Source of the DNA: Alloyangia mangrovi
Lineage (GTDB): Bacteria; Pseudomonadota; Alphaproteobacteria; Rhodobacterales; Rhodobacteraceae
Assembly (NCBI RefSeq): GCF_002300555.2
Contig: NZ_NTHN02000014.1
Location: forward strand, 1-64,000
DNA: 64,000 bases
Reading direction: 5' to 3'
Position numbers and translations under genes: made by a program. Shown here in pieces: positions 24,034 through 32,277 of the stretch. Positions within the stretch are counted from its first letter, which is position 1. The number at the start of each line of letters is the position of its first letter. The notes below the pieces were generated by a model, which had not been told where the DNA came from, did not search any database, and worked only from the letters and a program-made list of their open reading frames with translations.

Positions 24034-25532
24034 GCCGCGTCCTCCGCCGCGATGGCCTCGACGATGGATTTGGTCGAGATCTCGTGGCCGGTGAGTTCAC
24101 CCACCTGCCGCCGGTCCCGCAGCACGACGATGCGGCTGGAATAGGCCACCAGCTCTTCCATCTCCGAGGAGGCGACGATCAGCGCCATGCCCTTCTCGCG
24201 CAGGTCTTCGATGAGGGCGATGATCTCGGCGTGGGCGCCCACGTCGATACCACGGGTCGGCTCGTCGAGGATCAAGAGCTCGGGCTCGGTCGCCAGCCAG
24301 CGCGCCAGCAGTGCCTTCTGCTGGTTGCCACCCGAAAGCAGCCGGATCGGCATGTCGAGCGAGGCAAGGCGGATATCCAGCGCCTTCACGTAGTGCTGGG
24401 CGATCTCCTCGGCCCGGGCACGGGGAATGGGGCGGTGCCAGCCCTGCCGGGCCTGCAACGACAGGATGATGTTCTCACGCACCGAGAGGTCGCCGACGAT
24501 ACCGTCGGTCTTGCGGTCCTCGGGGCAGAGCGCAAAGCGGTTGCGGATCGCCTCGCGCGGATTGGAGATGCGGAGCGGCCTGCCGCGCAGCTCGGCCTTG
24601 CCTTGATCCGCCGCGACCACGCCGAAGACCACGCCCAGCGTCTCGCTGCGTCCCGATCCGAGCAGCCCGGCAAGTCCGACGACCTCGCCCTCGCGGATGT
24701 CCATGTCAAAGGGCTCGATGCTGCCGCGCTTGCCGTATCCCTTGAGCGAGAGCAGCAGCTCCCCGGGCTCGGACTGAGCACGGTGATGGGTCGCCGCCTC
24801 GAGCTGGCGGCCAAGCATCAGGGTGACGATCTCGGTCTGGCTGACATCGGCGAGCCGCCGGGTGCCCACGACCCGGCCGTTGCGCAGGATGGTTGCGCGG
24901 TCGGAGATGGCAAAGACCTGGTCGAGGAAATGGGTGATGAAGACGATGGCGAGCCCCCTGCCCTTCAGCCGCTCGATCACCGAGAACAGCAGTTGCACCT
25001 CGTCATGGTCGAGGCTGGCGGTCGGCTCGTCGAGGATCAGCACCTTGCCGGAAAGCTCGACGGCACGGGCGATGGCGACGATCTGCTGAATGGCGATGGA
25101 ATAGCTGTCGAGAAGCCTCCCCGGGTCGATCTCGAGGCCGTAATCGCGCAGGATCTCGAGCGCCTCGGCGCGCATGCGGCGGTGATCGACCATGCCCCAG
25201 CGCATCGGCTGGCGCCCGAGAAAGAGGTTCTCGGCGACCGTCAGGTTCGGCAGGAGGTTCACCTCCTGATACACCGTGCCGATGCCGAGCGCCTGGCTGT
25301 CCAGCGGATCGCGCGGGTCGATCTCGGTGCCCGAGAGGGTTATGGTGCCGCCGTCGCGGGTGTAGGCCCCGGTCAGGCACTTGATTAGCGTCGATTTTCC
25401 CGCGCCATTCTCGCCCAGCAGCGCGTGCACCTCGCCAGGATAGAGCGCCAGCTCGACGTCATCGAGCGCGATCGCGCCCGGAAAGAATTTGCTGATGCCG
25501 CGCGCGTGCAGCACCGGTTCTGGCATGGCCAT
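24030..25532 (-). CDS. ytfR: YtfR-type galactofuranose ABC transporter ATPase
   Basis: A 500-residue double ABC protein. First domain: [29 protein letters not shown]. Second domain: [49 protein letters not shown] stands upstream of the ATG at 25532. It drives uptake through YtfT/YjfF of the ligand held by YtfQ. It follows ytfQ after a 93-base gap that contains two hairpins. Confidence 0.92.
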   Translation of the reverse strand: MAMPEPVLHARGISKFFPGAIALDDVELALYPGEVHALLGENGAGKSTLIKCLTGAYTRDGGTITLSGTEIDPRDPLDSQALGIGTVYQEVNLLPNLTVAENLFLGRQPMRWGMVDHRRMRAEALEILRDYGLEIDPGRLLDSYSIAIQQIVAIARAVELSGKVLILDEPTASLDHDEVQLLFSVIERLKGRGLAIVFITHFLDQVFAISDRATILRNGRVVGTRRLADVSQTEIVTLMLGRQLEAATHHRAQSEPGELLLSLKGYGKRGSIEPFDMDIREGEVVGLAGLLGSGRSETLGVVFGVVAADQGKAELRGRPLRISNPREAIRNRFALCPEDRKTDGIVGDLSVRENIILSLQARQGWHRPIPRARAEEIAQHYVKALDIRLASLDMPIRLLSGGNQQKALLARWLATEPELLILDEPTRGIDVGAHAEIIALIEDLREKGMALIVASSEMEELVAYSSRIVVLRDRRQVGELTGHEISTKSIVEAIAAEDAA

Positions 25533-25562
25533 CCCGAAGTCCCCTCCCCTGGACAGGGTTCT

Positions 25563-25612
25563 GCGCCTCCCGGAACCCCCTCCGGAAGGCGCGTTGGGCA
25601 GGGGCCCTGCCC
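25563..25612 (-). other. Two intercistronic hairpins between ytfQ and ytfR
   Basis: A stem of 6 plus 5 bp (GCGCCT/AGGCGC and CCGGA/TCCGG, 25563-25592) is followed by a 7-bp stem (GGGCAGG/CCTGCCC, 25596-25612). There is no U tract. The position, after the binding-protein gene, is the same as in the chvE, rhaS and TAXI operons. Confidence 0.5.
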
Positions 25613-25625
25613 CCGCCGCGCAGCG

Positions 25626-26579
25626 TCAGTATCCGAGATCCTTCTTGCTCTCGTAAATGGCCGCGTTGTCGTCGTCGCTCGTGTAGAGCTTGGATTCGGT
25701 CTGGATCCACTTCGGCGGCATGGTTCCGTCCTTCCAGTAGGCTTCCAGCACGTCGAAGGCCGGGCCGGCCATGTTCGGCGTCAGCTCGACCGTGGCATTG
25801 GCCTCGCCGGCCTTCATCGCGAGGTGGATGTCGGGCACCGAGTCGATCGACACGATCTTGATGTCCTCGCCCGGCTTCAGGCCGGCTTCCTTGATCGCCT
25901 GGATCGCGCCCACGGCCATGTCATCGTTATGGGCGTAGAGCGCGCAGATGTTGGCACCGCCCTCGGACTTGAGGAAGCTCTCCATCACCACCTTGCCCTG
26001 CGCGCGGGTGAAATCGCCGGTCTGGCTGCGGGTGATCTTGAGGTTGGGCGCATCGGCGATGGCCTCTTCGAAGCCCTTCTTGCGCGAGATGGCGGGCGAC
26101 GAGCCGGTGGTGCCCTGAAGCTCCACGATCGGGCACTCCTCACCGGCGACGGCTTCCTTGAGCCAGTTGCCGGCGACCATGCCCTCGTGCACCTGGTCGG
26201 AGGTGACGGCGGTCATGTAGAGATCTTCCGGCGCGTCGATGTTGCGGTCGAGCAGGATCACCGGGATGTCGGCGTCCTTGGCCTCTTCCAGCACGTCCTC
26301 CCAGCCGGTGGCGACCACGGGCGCGAGCAGGATCGCGTCGACGCCCTGCGCAACGAAGCCGCGGATCGCCTTGATCTGGTTCTCCTGCTTCTGCTGGGCG
26401 TCGGCAAACTTGAGGGTGATGCCGCGCTCCTCGGCCTGTTGCTTGGTGACCGTGGTTTCGGCGGCGCGCCAGCCGGATTCCGAGCCGATCTGGCTGAAGC
26501 CGACGGTCTCTCCCTCGGCCATGGCAACAACAGGCACAAGAATAGCGGCGCTTGCGAGCAAGCTTTTCAGAATGGTCAT
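25626..26579 (-). CDS. ytfQ: YtfQ-type galactofuranose-binding periplasmic protein
   Basis: A 317-residue binding protein with signal peptide MTILKSLLASAAILVPVVAM (cleavage after AMA). The mature part starts EGETVGFSQIGSESGWR, followed by VILLDRNID and ELQGTTGSSPAISRKKGF, all typical of YtfQ, which binds galactose in furanose form. It opens the ytfQRT-yjfF-gntR operon. An AT-rich promoter region lies directly upstream. Confidence 0.92.
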   Translation of the reverse strand: MTILKSLLASAAILVPVVAMAEGETVGFSQIGSESGWRAAETTVTKQQAEERGITLKFADAQQKQENQIKAIRGFVAQGVDAILLAPVVATGWEDVLEEAKDADIPVILLDRNIDAPEDLYMTAVTSDQVHEGMVAGNWLKEAVAGEECPIVELQGTTGSSPAISRKKGFEEAIADAPNLKITRSQTGDFTRAQGKVVMESFLKSEGGANICALYAHNDDMAVGAIQAIKEAGLKPGEDIKIVSIDSVPDIHLAMKAGEANATVELTPNMAGPAFDVLEAYWKDGTMPPKWIQTESKLYTSDDDNAAIYESKKDLGY

Positions 26580-26615
26580 GATGTCCTCCCTTGGACCTCT
26601 CCTCAGGTCCTTCGG

Positions 26616-26646
26616 ATATTAAGTATTACTTTATTACTATTGTAAA
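26616..26646 (-). promoter_or_regulatory. AT-rich promoter/operator of the ytfQ operon
   Basis: On the minus strand a TTTACA (26641-26646) is followed by AT-rich sequence with TACTTA or TAATAT as possible -10 boxes (spacers of 15 or 19, neither ideal). Within it lies a 17-base imperfect palindrome, AGTATTACTTTATTACT (26622-26638), containing two ATTACT units. It is a plausible operator for the GntR regulator at the end of this operon. Confidence 0.4.
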
Positions 26647-26763
26647 GCGCCCTGTGCGGAGGGTGAGAAGGAGTGAGCTATCTCATATGGTTAGTGAGAC
26701 CATGCTGGGTGCCTCGCATGCAAGCGCGCGACTCGGGGACGTATGGAGCCTTGGCCAAGGCCG

Positions 26764-26829
26764 CTGGGGGCTCTGCCCCCGTCGCCGCCGAGGCGGCGCC
26801 TCCCCCGGGATACTTTGGCCTAGAAGAAA
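26764..26829 (+). repeat. REP-like palindromic element, copy 1
   Basis: The element contains GGGGGCTCTGCCCCC (hairpin), a second GC-rich hairpin and the tail CCCCCGGGATACTTTGG followed by CCTAGAAGAAA. A second copy in opposite orientation, with the same order of blocks, is at 38051-38115. The rest of the 272-base gap between ytfQ and the rep gene shows no gene. Confidence 0.6.
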
Positions 26830-26851
26830 GGGGCTGGGCACGTCCTGAGGA

Positions 26852-27553
26852 TCAGCCGGTGATCTCGATGCGGCGGAGGCCGTGGAATTCCTGAGCGGCC
26901 ATGCCCTGCAGCGGGCGCAGGTGGTGGGTCAGCACGTATTGCGCGGCAAAGGCCGAGGGCGCCTTGAGCAGTAGCAGCCCTTGCTCGAAATCGTCGAAGA
27001 CCAGCCCCGAGAACCAGCTGCGGTGCAGGCCCGGATCGCTCTGCGCCAGCCGCGCCAGGGTGCGCGACCAGGGGCCGCTGCCGGGCGTGGGGGCGGCCAC
27101 ATCCGCCGCACGGGCGCCGAAGTCGACGCGGACGACCTTTTCGCCGGTTGTGGCGGGCTCGGGCTGCTGCACCTCCATGCGGGCAGAGAAATCGGGACCG
27201 ACGTTCTCCCAATGCGGTGCCGAGAGCCGGTAAACCTCGGCGTAGTTGAGCCGGTAGGCCGCCACCCTGCCCCGCACGCCGGGCCTGAGCTGGAGCAGGA
27301 TCTCGGTTTTTGTCAGCCGCTTGATCTCGCGCTTCACCGTGCGCTCGTCGACCGACCAGAGCCGCGCCATCTCGCGCTGGCCGACCGTCAGCTCGTCGTT
27401 TCGCCAATTGTAGCGCGCCGTGACGATGGCCACGAGCCGCAGCATCGAGGTCTGGAATCCCGGTGACCCGTTTAGCCCGGCAAGGGCCAAGGCCGTCAAA
27501 AGGTCGTATTTCTGGGACCCTGCCTGAGGTCCCGTAAATCGTTTGAAGTCCAT
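26852..27553 (-). CDS. DnaA-like plasmid replication initiator
   Basis: The 233-residue protein starts MDFKRFTGPQAGSQKYDLLT. Its central part contains a winged-helix-like segment (LTVGQREMARLWSVDERTVKREIKRLTKTEIL). The C-terminal 75 residues (WSRTLARLAQSDPGLHRSWF, then DDFEQGLLLLKAPSAFAAQYVLTHH) resemble the N-terminal domain of DnaA. This matches the DnaA-like replicases of Rhodobacterales plasmids, which lie next to and divergent from parAB, as here. No AAA+ domain is present. It should open the origin in the adjacent 374-base intergenic region. Confidence 0.85.
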   Translation of the reverse strand: MDFKRFTGPQAGSQKYDLLTALALAGLNGSPGFQTSMLRLVAIVTARYNWRNDELTVGQREMARLWSVDERTVKREIKRLTKTEILLQLRPGVRGRVAAYRLNYAEVYRLSAPHWENVGPDFSARMEVQQPEPATTGEKVVRVDFGARAADVAAPTPGSGPWSRTLARLAQSDPGLHRSWFSGLVFDDFEQGLLLLKAPSAFAAQYVLTHHLRPLQGMAAQEFHGLRRIEITG

Positions 27554-27927
27554 GTTCGTCTGCTCTGCCGCCGGTTCGGGTTCGGCTTCATTGGCCGATT
27601 CCCCATTGGCTTCGAGACTGCTCGATTTTCCCGTCGTTTGTCAATGTGGACAAAAAAGCGGGACCGGAACCCTTCTCCAAATTTATTTGGAAAAAATCGG
27701 TTCATTGGTAATGGGTGACAGGCATGGTGACACCAATATAGGGGGTGTTTGTCACCTTATCCACCATTTTGGCCCCAGAGCTGTCACCGAGTCCGTGACT
27801 TGGGTGCTGCGGAAATCCCGTAATCCTGAAAATCTTCGCCGAAATACGAGAAATGCGAACTCTGGGTTTTGCCCTTTCTGCAATTCGCGTTATTGAAGGG
27901 GTAGTAACAGAAAACACGAGCAGGCTC
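27554..27927. other. Candidate replication origin between rep and parA
   Basis: This gene-free region holds two DnaA-box-like 9-mers, each one base off consensus: TTATCCACC at 27757-27765 and TTGTCCACA on the minus strand at 27645-27653. Four copies of the 7-mer GGTGACA are present: direct at 27714 and 27726, inverted at 27750 and 27782. The copies at 27726 and 27750 form an inverted repeat with a 17-base spacer. An AT-rich block at 27674-27697 contains the inverted repeat CCAAAT/ATTTGG followed by six A. Together with the flanking rep and parA genes this supports an origin with iterons and a melting region. Confidence 0.65.
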
Positions 27928-29238
27928 ATGAGAGATCATTCCGACCTTCAATCCATGAACGAACGCAGCCTTGCGCAGCAGGCTGCGGTGCGCCGCGCGA
28001 CCTTTTCCCCGGCCGAGGAGAAGATCCTGCGCCCCTTCTCCATCTGGGAGATCAGCCACTTCATGTTCGACGTGCCTGCGGACACGTTGCGCAAGAAGCT
28101 GGCCGACGATCCCTCGCTGCCGCAGGGCACCGTGGAAGAGGACGGGCGCCAGCGCTGGTTCTCGCTGCAGGAGATCAACGAGCTGCGCCGGCGCCTGCGC
28201 TTCCGCGGCAAGCCGCTGCTGCCCCACCGTCCCGGTGGCCGGGCGATGCGCGTCGCGGTCTCCAACTTCAAGGGCGGTGTCGGCAAGACCGTCGTGGCCC
28301 AGCACCTGGCCAATGCGGCGGCGCTCGACGGCTACCGCGTCCTGGTGATCGATTTCGATCCGCAAGCCACGATGACCCACTCCATGGGTCTGACCGAGGT
28401 GAAGGAGTGGAACACGGTCTGGGGCATCATGTGCCGCGACCTCTGCCGCGAGGCGGATCGCATCGCCGCCGCCTATGACGACCCGGCCGACTGCCCCTAC
28501 CCCACCGCCGACGAGCTGCCCGAGGACGTGCAGTCGATCGGCGCGCAGCGCATCCAGGATTTCATCCAGAAGACTGCCTGGCCGACCATCGACATCATCC
28601 CCTCCTGCGCCAACGCCGCCTTCGTCGAGTTCGCCTCGGCGCAGTACCGTGCCATGCACAAGGCCTGGAGCTTCTTCGGCTGCGTGTCGCGCTACCTCGA
28701 CGAGCTGCCCGAGGATCAATACGACCTCATCATCTTCGACTGCCCGCCGGCCATCGGCTACCAGTCGCTGAACGCGGCCTTCGCGGCGGACATCCTCTAT
28801 ATCCCCTCGGGTCCGGGCTACTGGGAGTATGACTCGACCACCAGCTTCCTCGGTCAGCTCGGCGACGCGCTCGAGGACATCTCGGACGGTTTTGCCAAGG
28901 TCGCCGAGGATGCCGGCATCCGCCTGCCCAAGCGCTTCGATGACGTGCGCCTCCTCATGACCCGCTTCGAGCAATCGAACCCGCTGCACGTCGCCATGAT
29001 GGATGCCTTCCGCAATGTCTTTGGTGCCGACGTCTGCAAGCACGCCATCGAGATGACCCGTGCGGTCGAACAATCCGGCCGCTTCCAGCAGTCGGTCTAC
29101 GAACAGGACTATCGGCAGATGACCCGCGAGACCTGGAAGCGGGCGCGTCAGAGCTTCGACTCCGCCTACGACGAGTTCAAGGAGGTGGTGCTGCGCGCCT
29201 GGGAAGCGAAGAACGCGAAGGAGGAGGTTGAAGCATGA
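27928..29238 (+). CDS. parA: ParA-type partition ATPase
   Basis: From the ATG at 27928 (MRDHSDLQSMNERSLAQQAA, with AGCAGG upstream) the product has 436 residues. An N-terminal DNA-binding-like region (EISHFMFDVPADTLRKKLAD, ending with RWFSLQEINELRRRL) precedes the ATPase domain with the deviant Walker A KGGVGKT, VLVIDFDPQATMTHS and IIFDCPPAIGY. An extended N-terminal region is typical of type Ia plasmid ParA proteins, which also repress their own operon. The stop overlaps the parB start (ATGA). Confidence 0.93.
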   Translation: MRDHSDLQSMNERSLAQQAAVRRATFSPAEEKILRPFSIWEISHFMFDVPADTLRKKLADDPSLPQGTVEEDGRQRWFSLQEINELRRRLRFRGKPLLPHRPGGRAMRVAVSNFKGGVGKTVVAQHLANAAALDGYRVLVIDFDPQATMTHSMGLTEVKEWNTVWGIMCRDLCREADRIAAAYDDPADCPYPTADELPEDVQSIGAQRIQDFIQKTAWPTIDIIPSCANAAFVEFASAQYRAMHKAWSFFGCVSRYLDELPEDQYDLIIFDCPPAIGYQSLNAAFAADILYIPSGPGYWEYDSTTSFLGQLGDALEDISDGFAKVAEDAGIRLPKRFDDVRLLMTRFEQSNPLHVAMMDAFRNVFGADVCKHAIEMTRAVEQSGRFQQSVYEQDYRQMTRETWKRARQSFDSAYDEFKEVVLRAWEAKNAKEEVEA

Positions 29239-30287
29239 GCAGCAAGAACAAGTTCGGCTTCGGCCCGATCGAGACCGCAGAGGTGAAGCCGCGCCGCCGT
29301 GACGTGGGCCCAATGGGCGCCGCAGTGCGCGAGGCGGCCAGCAGCATGACCGAGAGCACCGAGAACCTCGTCGAGCAGCGCCGCCAGAATGCCACCGATG
29401 CCAAGGCCTTCCGGCTTGCGCAGGAGGAAGGACGCGTGCTCGTCGCGATCCCGCTCGAGGACATCCGCACCGATGATCTTCCGCGCGACCGCCTTGACCT
29501 CAGCGGCGTGGCGACCTCGGACGAGATGGAGGAACTCAAGGCCTCGATCCGCGAACGTGGCCAGAAGGAGCCGATCGAAGTCTACCGCACCGAGCACGGC
29601 TACCAGTTGAAAAAGGGCTGGCGTCGGATCACTGCGCTTGAACAGCTTCTCACCGAAACCGGGGACGCGCGGTTTGCCAAGGCCATCGCGCGCGTGGCGG
29701 AAGAGGCGGGAACGCGGATCGATCTCTATATCGACATGGTCGAGGAGAACGTGATCCGCGAGGACCTGAGCTTCGCGGAGATGGCGCAGGTCGCGATCAC
29801 CGCGGCGCAGGACAGCGGTCTCGACGGGATGGGCGCCGAGGAACTCGTCGGCCGCATCTATGCGTCGCTGCACAAGATGAAGCGCTCTTACATCCGCAGC
29901 TTTGTCTACCTGCTCGAGCAGCTCGACGAGGCGCTGCCGTATCCCAAGGCGGTCTCGCGCAACCTCGGTGTCGATGTGGCGCGGAAACTGCAGGCCGCGC
30001 CGGAGCGGGCAGGGGCGCTGCGCAGCGTTTTGTCGACGGTAAGCTCGGCCGAGGAACAGGCCGAGATGCTGAAGAAGTTCGTGCAGAGCGCCGAGCGGGC
30101 AGAGGCGAAGTCGCAGGACACGCCGCGGCAGCGCAGTGTGAAATACGAATTCCATGTCGGACTGTCGAAGGTCACCGCGCGCAAGGGCGAGTGCCGGATC
30201 CTCTCCGAGATCGATTTCTCCTCGGTAGACCGTAAACGGCTGCAGCGCGCGGTCGAAGCGTTCGAGGCGGCGCTGCGCGACGGGTAA
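29235..30287 (+). CDS. parB: ParB-type partition protein
   Basis: A 350-residue ParB/RepB-family protein. The N-terminal ParB nuclease-like domain includes VAIPLEDIRTDDLPRDRLDL, IRERGQKEPIEVYRT, LKKGWRRITAL and MVEENVIREDLSFAEMAQVA. A helix-turn-helix region follows (LVGRIYASLHKMKRSYIRSF). The stop codon lies inside the first GTAACCCATGGGTTAC palindrome. It should bind these palindromes and recruit ParA to segregate the replicon. Confidence 0.92.
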   Translation: MSSKNKFGFGPIETAEVKPRRRDVGPMGAAVREAASSMTESTENLVEQRRQNATDAKAFRLAQEEGRVLVAIPLEDIRTDDLPRDRLDLSGVATSDEMEELKASIRERGQKEPIEVYRTEHGYQLKKGWRRITALEQLLTETGDARFAKAIARVAEEAGTRIDLYIDMVEENVIREDLSFAEMAQVAITAAQDSGLDGMGAEELVGRIYASLHKMKRSYIRSFVYLLEQLDEALPYPKAVSRNLGVDVARKLQAAPERAGALRSVLSTVSSAEEQAEMLKKFVQSAERAEAKSQDTPRQRSVKYEFHVGLSKVTARKGECRILSEIDFSSVDRKRLQRAVEAFEAALRDG

Positions 30288-30299
30288 CCCATGGGTTAC
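30284..30299. repeat. Candidate parS site 1
   Basis: The 16-base perfect palindrome GTAACCCATGGGTTAC includes the parB stop codon TAA. It is the first of three identical 16-base cores within 263 bases. A half copy (GGTAACCC) lies at 30312. Confidence 0.7.
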
Positions 30300-30342
30300 G
30301 GGGCGGGTGATGGTAACCCGACCTGAAAACAAAGGGCATGAG

Positions 30343-30374
30343 AGGCCGGTAACCCATGGGTTACCGGCCTTTTG
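30343..30374 (+). repeat. Candidate parS site 2, also a likely parB terminator
   Basis: The same 16-base core (30349-30364) is embedded in a perfect 28-base palindrome (30343-30370) with GGCCG arms, followed directly by TTTT. In RNA it would form a 14-bp GC-rich stem plus U tract, the form of a Rho-independent terminator for parAB. Confidence 0.7.
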
Positions 30375-30518
30375 CTTGGGTGGGGGGGGAGACAAAGATC
30401 AGGCGGTCTTGGCCAACGGAAGACGGTTCGAAGCGGTCTTGGTTCGCTGCATTGGAGATGGGGCGACCCTCTTTACCCGCCGTTGGTGGGCGAGGGTGCC
30501 GGGCATCTGCTGGGTGAC

Positions 30519-30558
30519 GCGCGACTCTGGGTAACCCATGGGTTACCCAGAGTCGCGC
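30519..30558. repeat. Candidate parS site 3 within a 40-base perfect palindrome
   Basis: The third copy of the core (30531-30546) is the centre of a 40-base perfect palindrome with arms GCGCGACTCTGG. Perfect palindromes this long are rare and may extrude as cruciforms. The 640 bases after parB hold no gene I can support, only these sites, a 41-base hairpin and a terminator. Confidence 0.7.
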
Positions 30559-30780
30559 AGCTCAGCCGGGCCATGAGTTCGGGCCTGGCCTAGCCGATCT
30601 TTGATGGGGGTGAAAACGTCTTGCGCGTGCCAGACGACGCGTGGGGCAGGGTAGGGCAGGGCGCTCAGAGCGGCAGGTTTCACCAAGCTAAACGCCAGTG
30701 AAATCCTCTCCGAAGAGTCGGGCGGCGTCTTCGAGAAATGGGCGATCCCCAACACCAAGAAATTGCCGTTCCAGAGGTGA

Positions 30781-30821
30781 TTCGCCCTGAAATCCCTGCG
30801 AATCAGGGGTTTCAGGGCGAA
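30781..30821. repeat. Long hairpin with 12-bp outer and 5-bp inner stem
   Basis: Arms TTCGCCCTGAAA and TTTCAGGGCGAA (30781-30792 and 30810-30821) enclose CCCTG/CAGGG with a 5-base loop. TCTAGACTAGA, a short inverted repeat, follows at 30823. No U tract is next to it. It could mark an end of the partition region or be a recombination or termination structure; its role is unknown. Confidence 0.5.
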
Positions 30822-30860
30822 ATCTAGACTAGAATCGACCCTAACCGCATGACTCGGAAC

Positions 30861-30890
30861 GAAAAATCCCGGCAGATTTCACTGCCGGGA
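30861..30890 (-). terminator. Rho-independent terminator of rhaD-rhaI
   Basis: On the minus strand, TCCCGGCAG/CTGCCGGGA (30867-30890) forms a 9-bp stem with a 6-nt loop followed by TTTTTC. It lies 38 bases past the rhaI stop. Confidence 0.8.
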
Positions 30891-30927
30891 CCGAAATATT
30901 GCTCGAGATGCAGGAATTTGCGTCGGA

Positions 30928-32202
30928 TCAGACGATTCCGCCGCCTGCGCCGCTGACCGCGGGCCGTTCAGCCGAGACCTTCGCCCGGTAGTTCGAGGCC
31001 CTGTAGGCGGCAACGGGATCGATGGCGCCACCGGCCTCGAGGCGCGCCATGGCGAGGATCGGCTCCACGTCCAACCGGTAAGCCGCCTTGAGTGTCGCCG
31101 CGGCCATGAGCGCGTCGTTCTCCTCCTGGAAGCCTTTCAGCGAGGCGCGGTCTACCAGCAGCGCCTGCGCATAGGCCCGACGGACTTCATTGGCCGAGGA
31201 AATCAGGCTCTCGATCGGGTCCGTCACGTTGTGCGACTGGTCGAGCATATGGGCGGGCGCGAAGCCTTCCTTGCCCTCGGCGGCGACCAGTTCGTTGAAC
31301 ACGAGGAACAACCGGAACGGGTCGATGCTGCCGGTATCGAGGTCATCGTCGCCGTACTTGCTGTCATTGAAGTGGAAGCCGCCGAGCTTCCCGAACTGGA
31401 TCAGCCGCGCGACGATCATCTCGATATTGGTATTGGGCGCGTGGTGTCCGAGGTCGACGAGGCAAAAGGCGCGCTCGCCGAGTTCCCTGGCGATCAGATA
31501 GTTCGTGCCCCAGTCCTGCACGACGGTGGAGTAGAAGGCGGGCTCGAACATCTTGTGCTCGGAGAACAGCCGCCAGTCCCCGGGTAGGCCCTTGTAGATC
31601 TCCTGCATGGCCGAGAGGTAGCGCTCGAATTGCGCCGTAAGGTCGGTCTGTCCGGGGAAGTTCGAGCCGTCGCCGATCCAGACGGTCAGAGCCTTGGACC
31701 CCAGTTTCGAGCCGATTTCGATGCAGTCTAGATTGTGCTCGATCGCCTGCGCCCGTACCGCCGGGTCAGTGTGCGACAGGGAGCCGTATTTATAGCTGAG
31801 GGTCTGGCCTGGCTGGTCCTGGAAGGTGTTGGAGTTCATCGCGTCGAACCCGAGACCGAGCGAGGCGGCCTTCTCGAGCAGGGCGGCGGGGTCTTCCTTG
31901 TCCCAGGGGATGTGCAGAGAGACCGTTGGCGTGGCCGCCGTAAGCTGGTGGATGACACCACAGTCATCGAGCTTGTCGAAGATGCCGCGCGGCTCGCCGT
32001 CGCCGGGGAAACGGGCAAAGCGGGTGCCGCCGGTGCCCACGCCCCAGCTTGGGACAGCGACGCCGTAGGAGCCGACTTTGCTCTTGATAGTGTCGATATC
32101 GACGCCGCGGCGGGCGAGCTGCGTGCCCAGGGCCTCGTAGTCGAACTTGAGCGCCTCGGCGCGGGCCGCGTTCTGCGCGGCAATGAGATCGCTGTCGATC
32201 AT
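30928..32202 (-). CDS. rhaI: L-rhamnose isomerase
   Basis: The 424-residue protein starts MIDSDLIAAQNAARAEALKF at 32202, where GGAGG lies six bases upstream; the frame extends six codons further to 32220. It has the (beta/alpha)8 sugar isomerase features of the Pseudomonas stutzeri/rhizobial RhaI family: VSLHIPWDKED, LFSEHKMFEPAFYSTVVQDW, CLVDLGHHAPNTNIEMIVA and GGFHFNDSKYGDDDLD, which supply the metal-binding Glu, Asp and His residues. It converts L-rhamnose to L-rhamnulose. It follows rhaD on the same strand and ends before a clear terminator. Confidence 0.94.
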   Translation of the reverse strand: MIDSDLIAAQNAARAEALKFDYEALGTQLARRGVDIDTIKSKVGSYGVAVPSWGVGTGGTRFARFPGDGEPRGIFDKLDDCGVIHQLTAATPTVSLHIPWDKEDPAALLEKAASLGLGFDAMNSNTFQDQPGQTLSYKYGSLSHTDPAVRAQAIEHNLDCIEIGSKLGSKALTVWIGDGSNFPGQTDLTAQFERYLSAMQEIYKGLPGDWRLFSEHKMFEPAFYSTVVQDWGTNYLIARELGERAFCLVDLGHHAPNTNIEMIVARLIQFGKLGGFHFNDSKYGDDDLDTGSIDPFRLFLVFNELVAAEGKEGFAPAHMLDQSHNVTDPIESLISSANEVRRAYAQALLVDRASLKGFQEENDALMAAATLKAAYRLDVEPILAMARLEAGGAIDPVAAYRASNYRAKVSAERPAVSGAGGGIV

Positions 32203-32277
32203 GAAATCCTCCCGTGCCATCGCTTCGGACGGCGTGAAAAAGGCGGCCCGGGAACCCCGCGCCGCCGTAACAGAGAC

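Noticed and set aside
21269-24100. A 943-codon open frame apparently fusing permease parts to a GntR regulator
   Set aside because: It joins an out-of-frame stretch of ytfT, yjfF up to its G7 frameshift, shifted codons and the real GntR gene. The separate genes with ATGA junctions explain it fully.
27543-27896. Plus-strand 117-codon frame across the origin
   Set aside because: It overlaps the rep start and all origin repeats, and the product has no recognisable features.
30300-30760. Short frames between the candidate parS sites
   Set aside because: They lack ribosome-binding sites and protein-like composition and are interrupted by the palindromes.
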